Positions 56,884 to 64,000 of a stretch of 64,000 nt of DNA are shown one piece after another. The stretch comes from Methylobacterium radiodurans (lineage in GTDB: Bacteria; Pseudomonadota; Alphaproteobacteria; Rhizobiales; Beijerinckiaceae): positions 2,380,001 through 2,444,000 of the forward strand of contig NZ_CP029551.1 of assembly GCF_003173735.1 (NCBI RefSeq). The letters are read 5' to 3'. The position numbers were made by a program, and so were the translations under genes. The notes under the pieces are model-generated. The model saw only the letters and a list, made by a program, of their open reading frames with translations. It did not search any database and was not told where the DNA came from. Position 1 is the first letter of the stretch. Each line of letters begins with the position of its first letter.

Positions 56884-59800
56884 TCAGACTCCGCGGCCCC
56901 GCGCCGGTGGAGCGAGGGAACTCGCCATCGGTGCCGGAGCGCCGAGCAGCGTCATCGCGCTGCCGCCCTCCTGCATTGCGGGCGGCTCGTTCACCGCCGG
57001 GTCGAGCCTGCGCGGCTTGACGTTCGCTGCCAGCGCCTTGGCGGTGGCGAGGTCGGCCGGCCCGAGCTTGTTGGCCACGTCGTCGCGCTTACGGCCGGCA
57101 TCGTCGTCTCCCTGCGCGGCGGCGGCCGAGAACCAGACGTAGGATTGCACGAGGTCCTGGCCGAGACCGAGACCGCGGGCGTAGAGCACGCCGAGATTGT
57201 ACTGGCTGTCGCGCAGCCCGCACTCGGCGCCCTGCCTGAACCAGGAGGCCGCGGAGGCGTAGTCCGGCTTGCCGTTGGCGCCCGCGCTCTCGGCGTAGAT
57301 CACCGCGAGGTTGTGCATGGAGCGGGCATGGCCCTGCTCGGCCGCGCGGCCGTACCAGAGCTTCGCCTGGGTGAGGTCGCGGCCCACGCCAGAGCCCTTC
57401 TCGTACTGGCCGCCGAGCTTGTACTGGGCCGGGGCGTAGCCGGCCGAAGCCAGCTTCTCGAAGAGCTTGGCGGCGAGTGCGAGGTCGCGGCTCGTGCCGC
57501 GCCCGTCCGCGGCGCGCATGGCAAGTTCCCAGGCCGCTACGCCGTCACCGTCGAGTGCCGCCTGCCGCGTCTTGGCAAGGCTGGCCGGCAGGCCGGCCAG
57601 ATCGCCCGAGAGGCTTGCCGCACCGGAGATCCGGGGCGGCCCGGTGCGGGCGCGGGCCTGAGCGGGGGGAGCAGGCTCGGCCGCGATCGACTGGGTGGTC
57701 TGCGGGTCGGCGAGCGCCGCCCTCGGTGCCTCGGCCGACCTCTCGGACTTGGTGCCGTCCGCCTTCGAGGCGTCGGTTTTGGCGGCATCGGCCTTCATCG
57801 CCTCGGCCGCGGGCCCGGCGGCATCAGGCTTGGCACTCTCCGGCTTGGCTGCGGCCACGCGCGCGGTCATCGGCGTGGAGGGGTCGGGCTCGGCCACATG
57901 CGTGCTGATCGCCTGCAGAGCCCCCAGCGCCAGGACGATCGCCGCGAGGCCGAGGAGGATCGGGCGGCGGCGTCGGTCGATCTCGGCGCGCAGCCGTGCG
58001 AGCCGGCCGCCGGCCGGCGCCGCGACCTTCTCCAGGCGGGCGCCTAGGCGCAGGTCGCGCCGCTCGCTCGCCGCCTCGTTGGCCAGCTCCGCCTGCGCCG
58101 CCTGAGCGGCGCGGCGGGCGGCAGCGATGAAGTTCGTCTTGATGTCGCCTGCGGCCTCGTCGCGCAGGCCACGCCCCGGCGCGTCCGTCAGATCAACATC
58201 CGGATCGGCCTTGTCGGCCTTCGGCCGGACTGGGCCACGCGGCTCGCGGTGCGGCCGGGCCGCGCCCGGCTCCAGCAGCTCATCCCCGATCTGAGGCGCG
58301 GTGCCGGCCCGGGGCATCTCCGGGCGGCGGCGGCGCTCGGTCTCGCCGCGGGGGCGAGCGATCTCGGCGGCCGTGGAGGCCATCAGCTGCGCCTCCAGGC
58401 TCGGCTGGCGTGAGCCGGCCCGCGACGCCGCATCGGGCTCGCCGGTCGGGTCGAGGCGGCTCATCAGGCGGTCGAGGGCCGACTGGACTCCGTCGAGCAT
58501 CGTGCCGAGGCGCTGGTCGGAGGCGGCCTGTCGTGCCTGGAGGTCGGCGAGGCCGGCCCGCAGCAGGCCGATCTCGCTGCGGTCCTGCGGACCCGCGCGG
58601 TCGGGGAAGCTCGCCGCCACCGCCTCGCGGGCGGCGCGCTCGATCGTCTCGGCATCCGGCGCCTGCTCGCGCAGGGCGGCCACCTGGGCGAGCAGGTCGC
58701 CCATGGTGCGCTCCAGGCTCGCCAGCGCGGGGTCCGCGCTGCGGGAATCGAGGCGCTTGGCGAGCGTGAGAACCTGCTTTTCGAGGGCGTCGAGGCCTTC
58801 GGAGCCGGCCCGATCGCCCGCGCGGTCGACCTTTTCGGCGAGGTTGCTCAGCATGGCGTGGATCGAGGCGACGTCGCCGCTCGCCAGCGCGGGCCCGCGC
58901 AGGCTCTCGCCCAGGCCTTCGAGGCGACCGATCAGATCGTCGACCGGCTGAGCGCTCGCCCGCTCCATCTTGTCCGCCAGGGCATCGATGCGCCCGAGGA
59001 TTGCTCGCTGCTCGGCGGGGTCCTGTCGGTCGGCCCGCTCGTGCAGGTCGTCGAGCTTCGCCGCCATCGCTCGCATCTGCTCGACGAGTGCGGCGGGTGC
59101 GGGCGCGGCGAGGCCGCTGCGGATCTCCTCGAGGAGCGGGCGCAGCGTCGCGCCGCCCTCGGCTCTCGCGGCCTCCTGAAGCTCCGAGAGTTGGGCGCTG
59201 ATCGCCTGCATGCCCTGGGCGAGGCTCTGGATCCGCTCCGGACCGGCCAGCGTGCCGACGAGCCGGCGCAGTTCGTCGAGTTCCTGGAACAGCGTTTCGA
59301 GCGCGCGCCCGTCGCCGCCGCTGCCCACGGCCGCGACGCTGTCGAGGCGGGCGGCGAGGCGCTGCACCTCCGCGGCCACGCGGCCGTGGACGTCGTCGGC
59401 GACCTCGCCGGCCAGGCGCTCGACCTGCTGGCGGATCGTCTCGATCGGCTCCGCGATCGCGGCGAGATCCGCTGAGGGCCGGGCCCGCTCGACATTCGTC
59501 GCGAGCGAGATCATCGCCTGTTCCAGCGCGCCCACGTCGCGGCTGGTGGCGAGGACGCCGATCGACTCGCGCAGGCGCAGGCTCTCGCGCTGCAGTGCGG
59601 AGACCGCCTCGGCGGTGTCGATCATCAGGTCCTCGTGCAGGCCGGCATCGAGGCGTCTCGCGAGGTCGCGGCGCATGCCCGCCACGACGCTGGTCCCGCC
59701 TGCGGGACGGCGGGCCGGGCCCGGCTCCTCGGCCAATGCGCGCTGGCGCTGGCGGATCTCCTCGACCGCCTCGCGCATTTCCGCGGGTCCACGACCGCGG

Positions 59801-60303
59801 CGCGGATAAGGGCGCGCGGCCGCGACCTTGTCGCCGAGCTCGGACATGCGGCGCTCGATATCGACGAGGCGCTCGGTCACCTTCTCGACCGGGGCGGCGC
59901 CGGCATCGAGCGCGCGGGCCAAGCGGGACTCGATCTCCTCCAAGTGGCGGCTCGTCGCCGTCTCGGCAGCGCGCCGCTCGTCCGCGAGATCCCGGTTCAG
60001 TCCGTCGAGGCGGGCAAGAACCGCGGCGAGGGCATCGTCGTCTGTGGATTCCGGCATGGACAGCCGGTGCTGGTCGGCAGGGCGTTGCGGCGCGCGACCC
60101 GCACGCGCACGGCCGCTCTCCCCGACCGGCCGCTCCGCCTGTCGCGGCATCTCGCCCGGACGCCTGCGGCGCTGGCCGGCCTGCGGCACGTTCTGAGCGA
60201 TCCACTCCTCCAGCGGGATGCCGGCCCGGCGCGCGACATCGCGGGCCGCTTCGAGCACGTCGGGATCGAAGCTGTCGAAGTTCGGCTTCGCGGTTCGTGT
60301 CAT
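56884..60303 (-). CDS. PodJ-like polar localisation protein with Sel1 repeats
   Basis: 1139 residues. The start MTRTAKPNFDSFDPDVLEAA with RDVARRAGIPLEEWI is the N-terminal motif of alphaproteobacterial PodJ/Sel1 proteins. Residues ~70-650 are a long Ala/Arg/Glu-rich coiled coil. One membrane span lies near 795-815 (ILLGLAAIVLALGALQAI). The periplasmic part has an Ala/Lys/Pro linker followed by Sel1-type repeats: AAKLFEKLASAGYAPAQYKL, QAKLWYGRAAEQGHARSMHN and SWFRQGAECGLRDSQYNLGV. PodJ marks a cell pole and recruits cell-cycle and surface-structure proteins. It is divergent from the AlgX-like gene. Confidence 0.88.
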   Translation of the reverse strand: MTRTAKPNFDSFDPDVLEAARDVARRAGIPLEEWIAQNVPQAGQRRRRPGEMPRQAERPVGESGRARAGRAPQRPADQHRLSMPESTDDDALAAVLARLDGLNRDLADERRAAETATSRHLEEIESRLARALDAGAAPVEKVTERLVDIERRMSELGDKVAAARPYPRRGRGPAEMREAVEEIRQRQRALAEEPGPARRPAGGTSVVAGMRRDLARRLDAGLHEDLMIDTAEAVSALQRESLRLRESIGVLATSRDVGALEQAMISLATNVERARPSADLAAIAEPIETIRQQVERLAGEVADDVHGRVAAEVQRLAARLDSVAAVGSGGDGRALETLFQELDELRRLVGTLAGPERIQSLAQGMQAISAQLSELQEAARAEGGATLRPLLEEIRSGLAAPAPAALVEQMRAMAAKLDDLHERADRQDPAEQRAILGRIDALADKMERASAQPVDDLIGRLEGLGESLRGPALASGDVASIHAMLSNLAEKVDRAGDRAGSEGLDALEKQVLTLAKRLDSRSADPALASLERTMGDLLAQVAALREQAPDAETIERAAREAVAASFPDRAGPQDRSEIGLLRAGLADLQARQAASDQRLGTMLDGVQSALDRLMSRLDPTGEPDAASRAGSRQPSLEAQLMASTAAEIARPRGETERRRRPEMPRAGTAPQIGDELLEPGAARPHREPRGPVRPKADKADPDVDLTDAPGRGLRDEAAGDIKTNFIAAARRAAQAAQAELANEAASERRDLRLGARLEKVAAPAGGRLARLRAEIDRRRRPILLGLAAIVLALGALQAISTHVAEPDPSTPMTARVAAAKPESAKPDAAGPAAEAMKADAAKTDASKADGTKSERSAEAPRAALADPQTTQSIAAEPAPPAQARARTGPPRISGAASLSGDLAGLPASLAKTRQAALDGDGVAAWELAMRAADGRGTSRDLALAAKLFEKLASAGYAPAQYKLGGQYEKGSGVGRDLTQAKLWYGRAAEQGHARSMHNLAVIYAESAGANGKPDYASAASWFRQGAECGLRDSQYNLGVLYARGLGLGQDLVQSYVWFSAAAAQGDDDAGRKRDDVANKLGPADLATAKALAANVKPRRLDPAVNEPPAMQEGGSAMTLLGAPAPMASSLAPPARGRGV

Positions 60304-60485
60304 CCTGGCCTGCCTCGGACGGCGTGCGGCAGCTGGTCCGCCGGATCCGTGCCTCGGGCGTGGACCGGTGGTGCATGCGGTTCTTCAGGCACGGACCATT
60401 AACTTTCTTGGTAAACACCCCGTTAAAGCTCACGCGGTCTGTACGCCGCACGACGAAACGCCGCTCGCGCCGGACGATCCTCCAG

Positions 60486-61994
60486 ATGCCGCCCCGTCTC
60501 CCGCATGTCGTCCGGCCGCGAAGACTGCTGATCGCGGTCGCGGAGGAGGGGCGAAGGCTGTACCGGGCCTGGCTCCGGCGTGGCATCCGGCTGGATGGGA
60601 TCGGTGCCGTCGAGGGGGCCTGGGCGGGCGACGACCTGACGGGCTGGGTCCGAGGCGATGTCTGGGCCGACGGCGCAACGCCGGTGGTCGGCGTCTACCG
60701 GGAGAACGAGCGGGTCGGGCTCACCGTCGCGATCGAGCCCGCGGAGGGGGAGCGCCCGCGCTTCGCCGTCCATGTGGCAGGCGGCCACGTGATGCGTGAC
60801 CTCGCCTCGGGCGCGCTGACCGTCCACCTCCTGCGCGACGGGCGCCCGGTCGCGCGCATCCCGCTGACCGAGGACCTCGCCGAGGCAGTTCGGGCGCGGG
60901 CGGCGATCGACTATCTCGACCACCTGGGGACGCTCTCCGACGAGGCGCAGGCGGCCACGCGGGAGCGGCTGCGCGTCCTGCTGGGCGAGGCTGCAGCCGA
61001 CCATTCGGGTTTGGCAGCAGCGGGTACGCTGCGCGGAGCCCGAAGCGCCTTCCAGTGCGCCATGATGGAGCCGGTGCGCGACCCGGCACGCGCGCTGACG
61101 CCGCTTCGCGTGCCCGTTGGCCTGCGCTCGGCTGACGGGGTCGCCATGCTTGGGCACGACGGCCAACTCTTCATCGTCGGCGGCCGAAACCGCGCGCTGG
61201 AGGAGTATATCCGCGCCGACGATGACCCGCGCCCCGTGGTGCTGGCCGAGGACTGGCTCGCCCTGATGGAGCGGCGGCGCGACCGTCTGGAGGCGGCGGG
61301 CGCGCGCTACGTGCAGCTGATCCTTCCCGAGACGATGACGCTGGCGCCGGAGCTGTTCCCGCTGCCGATCCGCACGCCCGGCGCGATCCTGCGAGGGATC
61401 GAGGCGGGTCTGGCGCGATCAACCCGTCCGGCCGCCTGCTACGTCTCGGCCCGCCACGCGCTCGCCGCCGTGCCCGATCCCGGCGCCACGGTGCTGCGGA
61501 CCGACTCGCATCTCTCGTCCTACGGGACCTGCGCGGTCTTCCGGGCCGTGCTGGCGCATCTCGGCCTGCCGGCCGGGCCGGAGCCGGTCTACGACATCCT
61601 GCGGGCCGGCACGGGCGATCTGGCGTCACGCTTCTTCGGCGTGCCGTTCCTCGACCTGCGCCGGGAGCTCGACCCTCGCCCCTATGACGAGGTCTTCGGC
61701 CACGCGGAGCTGACCTTCCAGCGGACTGCACCTGGCGGGCATGTCGGCTTCGCACAGTCCTGGCGGAACCCCGTGGCGCCGATCGACGCCAGCGTTCTCG
61801 TGCTGGGCAACTCCTATTGCGGCCCCGCCGACGAATACCAGGCCCGCCTATCCTGGTGGTTCGCCCGCTGGTTCCGAACCTACCATTTTGCCTGGAAGGC
61901 GCGCCTGCCTGACGGGCTGGTGCAGCGTCTGAGGCCCGACATCGTGGTCTGCCAGACCGTCGAGCGCTTCCTGGTCGACGTTCCAGATTCTTGA
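60486..61994 (+). CDS. AlgX/AlgJ-like SGNH-hydrolase-fold protein
   Basis: 502 residues. The C-terminal half (about 220-500) resembles the SGNH-like domain of alginate O-acetyltransferase partners: GHDGQLFIVGGRN, the Asp-x-His pair in VLRTDSHLSSYGTCAVFRAV, and the likely catalytic Ser in VLVLGNSYCG. The N-terminal ~200 residues are of no known family. No signal peptide or MBOAT partner gene is seen nearby, unlike alginate clusters, so it may act with a distant acyltransferase or on another glycan. I chose the ATG at 60486; 60375 is also possible. The upstream gene is the divergent PodJ-like gene. Confidence 0.7.
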   Translation: MPPRLPHVVRPRRLLIAVAEEGRRLYRAWLRRGIRLDGIGAVEGAWAGDDLTGWVRGDVWADGATPVVGVYRENERVGLTVAIEPAEGERPRFAVHVAGGHVMRDLASGALTVHLLRDGRPVARIPLTEDLAEAVRARAAIDYLDHLGTLSDEAQAATRERLRVLLGEAAADHSGLAAAGTLRGARSAFQCAMMEPVRDPARALTPLRVPVGLRSADGVAMLGHDGQLFIVGGRNRALEEYIRADDDPRPVVLAEDWLALMERRRDRLEAAGARYVQLILPETMTLAPELFPLPIRTPGAILRGIEAGLARSTRPAACYVSARHALAAVPDPGATVLRTDSHLSSYGTCAVFRAVLAHLGLPAGPEPVYDILRAGTGDLASRFFGVPFLDLRRELDPRPYDEVFGHAELTFQRTAPGGHVGFAQSWRNPVAPIDASVLVLGNSYCGPADEYQARLSWWFARWFRTYHFAWKARLPDGLVQRLRPDIVVCQTVERFLVDVPDS

Positions 61995-62132
61995 TGCTGG
62001 TGACAGGATCCTGCTGGTTGTGAGCTGCCGCCCCTTGCGGCTCGGCAGTGAGATAGTTTAGATATGAACTATCGAGCGGTACGGTCCTGCGGATCGTCCA
62101 AGCCGCCCAAGAAGCCCATCGGAGGAGAGCAC

Positions 62133-63911
62133 ATGCCGAGCTATCGCGCCCCGGTCGAGGACACCCTGTTCCTCCTCAACGACGTGCTCGGCTTCCAGAA
62201 CCACGCGAATCTCGCGGGCTTTTCCGAAGCCTCGCCGGACGTGGTCGAGGCGGTGCTGGGCGAGGGCGGAAAGCTCGCCGACACGGTGTTCGCGCCGGTC
62301 AACCGGGCGGGCGACCTGGAGGGCTGCACCCGCAACCCGGACGGGTCGGTGACGACGCCGAAGGGCTTCAAGGCCGCCTACGACGCCTACGCGCAGGGCG
62401 GCTGGATGGGTCTCTCGGTGCCGGAGGCGTATGGCGGCCAGGGCCTGCCCCACACGCTCAACACCGCGATGCAGGAATTCGTCTCGGGCGCGAATCTCGC
62501 GCTCGGCATGTATCCGGGCCTGACGCAGGGGGCGATCGCCGCGCTCCTCGTGCACGGCACCGAGGAGCAGAAGCAGACCTACATCCCCAACATGGTGGCG
62601 GGCACTTGGACTGGCACCATGAACCTCACCGAGCCGCATTGCGGCACGGATCTGGGCCTCCTCAAGACAAAGGCGGTGCCGAACGGCGACGGCTCCTACA
62701 GCCTCACCGGCACCAAGATCTTCATCTCGGCGGGCGAGCACGACCTGTCCGAGAACATCGTCCACCTCGTCATCGCCCGGATCGAGGGCGCGCCCGCCGG
62801 CACGAAGGGCATCTCGCTGTTCGTGGTGCCGAAGTTCCTGGTGAACCAGGACGGCAGCCTCGGCGAGCGCAACGGCGTCGCCTGCGGCTCGCTCGAGCAC
62901 AAGATGGGCATCCACGGGAACGCCACCTGCGTGATGAACTACGACGGGGCCAAGGGCTGGCTCGTCGGCGAGGCCAATCGCGGTCTCAACGCGATGTTCG
63001 TGATGATGAACGAGGCTCGCCTCGCGGTCGGCGTGCAGGGGCTCGGCCAGTCCGAGGTCGCCTACCAGAACGCTGTGGCCTACGCGAAGGACCGGGTGCA
63101 GGGCCGCGCGCTCACCGGCGCCAAGGTGCCCGAGAAGGCTGCCGACCCGATCATCGTCCACCCCGACGTGCGCCGGACGCTGATGGGCATCCGCGCCTTC
63201 AACGAGGCCGCCCGGGCGCTCGTGCTCTGGACCGCGCTGCAATCCGACATTGTCCACCGCTCCGAGGACGCCAAGCAGCGCCAGGCGGCGGACGACCACA
63301 TGGGCCTGATGACCCCGGTGGTGAAGGGCGTGCTGACCGACCGGGGCTTCGCCAACGCGGTCGAGGCGCAGCAGATGTTCGGCGGGCACGGCTACGTCGA
63401 GGAGTGGGGCATGTCGCAGTTCGTGCGCGACGCCCGCATCGCCATGATCTACGAGGGCGCCAACGGCATCCAGGCCATGGACCTGATCGGCCGCAAGCTG
63501 CCGCGCGACGGCGGCCGGGCGATGATGACCTTCCTCGGCGAGGTCCAGACCTTCATCAAGGACAACAACGAGACGGAGGCGCTGAAGCCCTTCTGCACGC
63601 CGCTTCAGGCGGCGCTCAACGACCTTCAGGGCGCCACCATGTGGTTCATGCAGAACGCGATGGCCAAGCCCGACAATGCCGGCGCGGGCGCGACCGACTA
63701 CATGCACCTCCTCGGCCTCGTGGCGATGGGCTACATGTGGGCGAAGATCGCCAAGGCGGCCGCCGCGAAGCCGGGGGATGCCCGCATGGAGGCCAAGCTC
63801 GTCACCGGCCGCTTCTTCATGGAGCGGATGCTGCCCGAGACGTCCCTGCGCTTCGCGCGGATCAAGGCCGGGTCCGACACGACGATGGCGCTGGCCGCCG
63901 AGGCGTTCTGA
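62133..63911 (+). CDS. Acyl-CoA dehydrogenase, long form with C-terminal domain (DmdC/FadE-like)
   Basis: 592 residues, the long acyl-CoA dehydrogenase type. The N-terminus MPSYRAPVEDTLFLLNDVLG is the family opening. Flavin and substrate motifs include GTMNLTEPHCGTDLG and LTGTKIFISAGEHDLSENIV. The active-site region is MFGGHGYVEEWGMSQFVRDA then IAMIYEGANGIQAMDL, with the likely catalytic Glu in YEGANG. The ATG at 62133 has GGAGGAGA just upstream; an earlier in-frame ATG at 62064 lacks one. It leads into a thiolase gene 46 bp later, so it belongs to fatty-acid or related beta-oxidation. Confidence 0.93.
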   Translation: MPSYRAPVEDTLFLLNDVLGFQNHANLAGFSEASPDVVEAVLGEGGKLADTVFAPVNRAGDLEGCTRNPDGSVTTPKGFKAAYDAYAQGGWMGLSVPEAYGGQGLPHTLNTAMQEFVSGANLALGMYPGLTQGAIAALLVHGTEEQKQTYIPNMVAGTWTGTMNLTEPHCGTDLGLLKTKAVPNGDGSYSLTGTKIFISAGEHDLSENIVHLVIARIEGAPAGTKGISLFVVPKFLVNQDGSLGERNGVACGSLEHKMGIHGNATCVMNYDGAKGWLVGEANRGLNAMFVMMNEARLAVGVQGLGQSEVAYQNAVAYAKDRVQGRALTGAKVPEKAADPIIVHPDVRRTLMGIRAFNEAARALVLWTALQSDIVHRSEDAKQRQAADDHMGLMTPVVKGVLTDRGFANAVEAQQMFGGHGYVEEWGMSQFVRDARIAMIYEGANGIQAMDLIGRKLPRDGGRAMMTFLGEVQTFIKDNNETEALKPFCTPLQAALNDLQGATMWFMQNAMAKPDNAGAGATDYMHLLGLVAMGYMWAKIAKAAAAKPGDARMEAKLVTGRFFMERMLPETSLRFARIKAGSDTTMALAAEAF

Positions 63912-63957
63912 TCCGCTCCGCGAGAGCCGCGGCAACGAGACACGAGGAAGCGCTGAG

Positions 63958-64000
63958 ATGCCCGAGGCCTACATCTTCGACCACGTCCGTACGCCCCGCG
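63958..64000 (+). CDS. Acetyl-CoA acetyltransferase (thiolase), 5' end only
   Basis: Only 14 codons lie in the window: MPEAYIFDHVRTPR, the typical N-terminus of FadA/PhaA-type thiolases. GAGGAAG precedes the ATG. It follows the acyl-CoA dehydrogenase gene by 46 bp on the same strand, forming the expected beta-oxidation pair. Confidence 0.8.
   Translation, partial: MPEAYIFDHVRTPR

Overview
The window looks like chromosome of a high-GC alphaproteobacterium of the Methylobacterium/Methylorubrum type. This is inferred from gene content: urea/amide ABC systems, many HWE and hybrid kinases, a PodJ-like polar protein, and IS3, IS5, IS701 and IS1182 family remnants. No marker gene here fixes the species.

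Positions 1-7400 hold small-molecule uptake and catabolism. An AraC regulator (cut by the left edge) diverges from a TauE-type exporter. Next come a GntR/UTRA regulator, an MFS transporter, a Tat-exported TIM-barrel amidohydrolase and a second MFS transporter. A perfect 20-bp palindrome lies between gntR and the first MFS gene and probably controls the set. An amino-acid-type binding protein broken by one stop codon ends the region.

Positions 7500-19900 are a nitrogen-from-amides region on the minus strand. One operon encodes a NitT/TauT-type ABC transporter (ATPase, permease, binding protein) followed by two amidases. A second operon is urtABCDE with a formamidase gene as its last member; no urease gene is present. 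A lone IS3-OrfA-like helix-turn-helix gene sits between the two operons.

Positions 20800-40000 are rich in signalling genes: a GAF-GAF-PAS3 HWE kinase, a double-PAS HisKA_2 kinase, a four-PAS hybrid kinase, an MHYT-GGDEF-EAL protein, and a second hybrid kinase broken by an extra base in an 8-C run. Between them lie a decayed RND efflux operon cut by an IS3 element, small DUF genes (DUF2171, possibly DUF6894), and a DUF808 membrane protein.

Positions 40200-45500 form a phosphate/Mg/polyphosphate set: pit (with an internal amber stop), corA, an OprB-type porin and PPK2.

Positions 45700-54050 are an IS-riddled accessory zone. It has truncated IS3, IS5, IS701 and IS1182 elements, a decapitated Crp/Fnr gene, a secreted penicillin-V-acylase-like enzyme between two IS5 fragments, and a tightly overlapping operon of acyl-CoA dehydrogenase, NodS-like methyltransferase and cytochrome b561. 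The zone ends at a tRNA-Ser(CGA) gene.

Positions 54300-64000 return to core genes: htpG, a DUF3429 gene, a PodJ/Sel1 protein divergent from an AlgX-like SGNH protein, an acyl-CoA dehydrogenase and the start of a thiolase gene.
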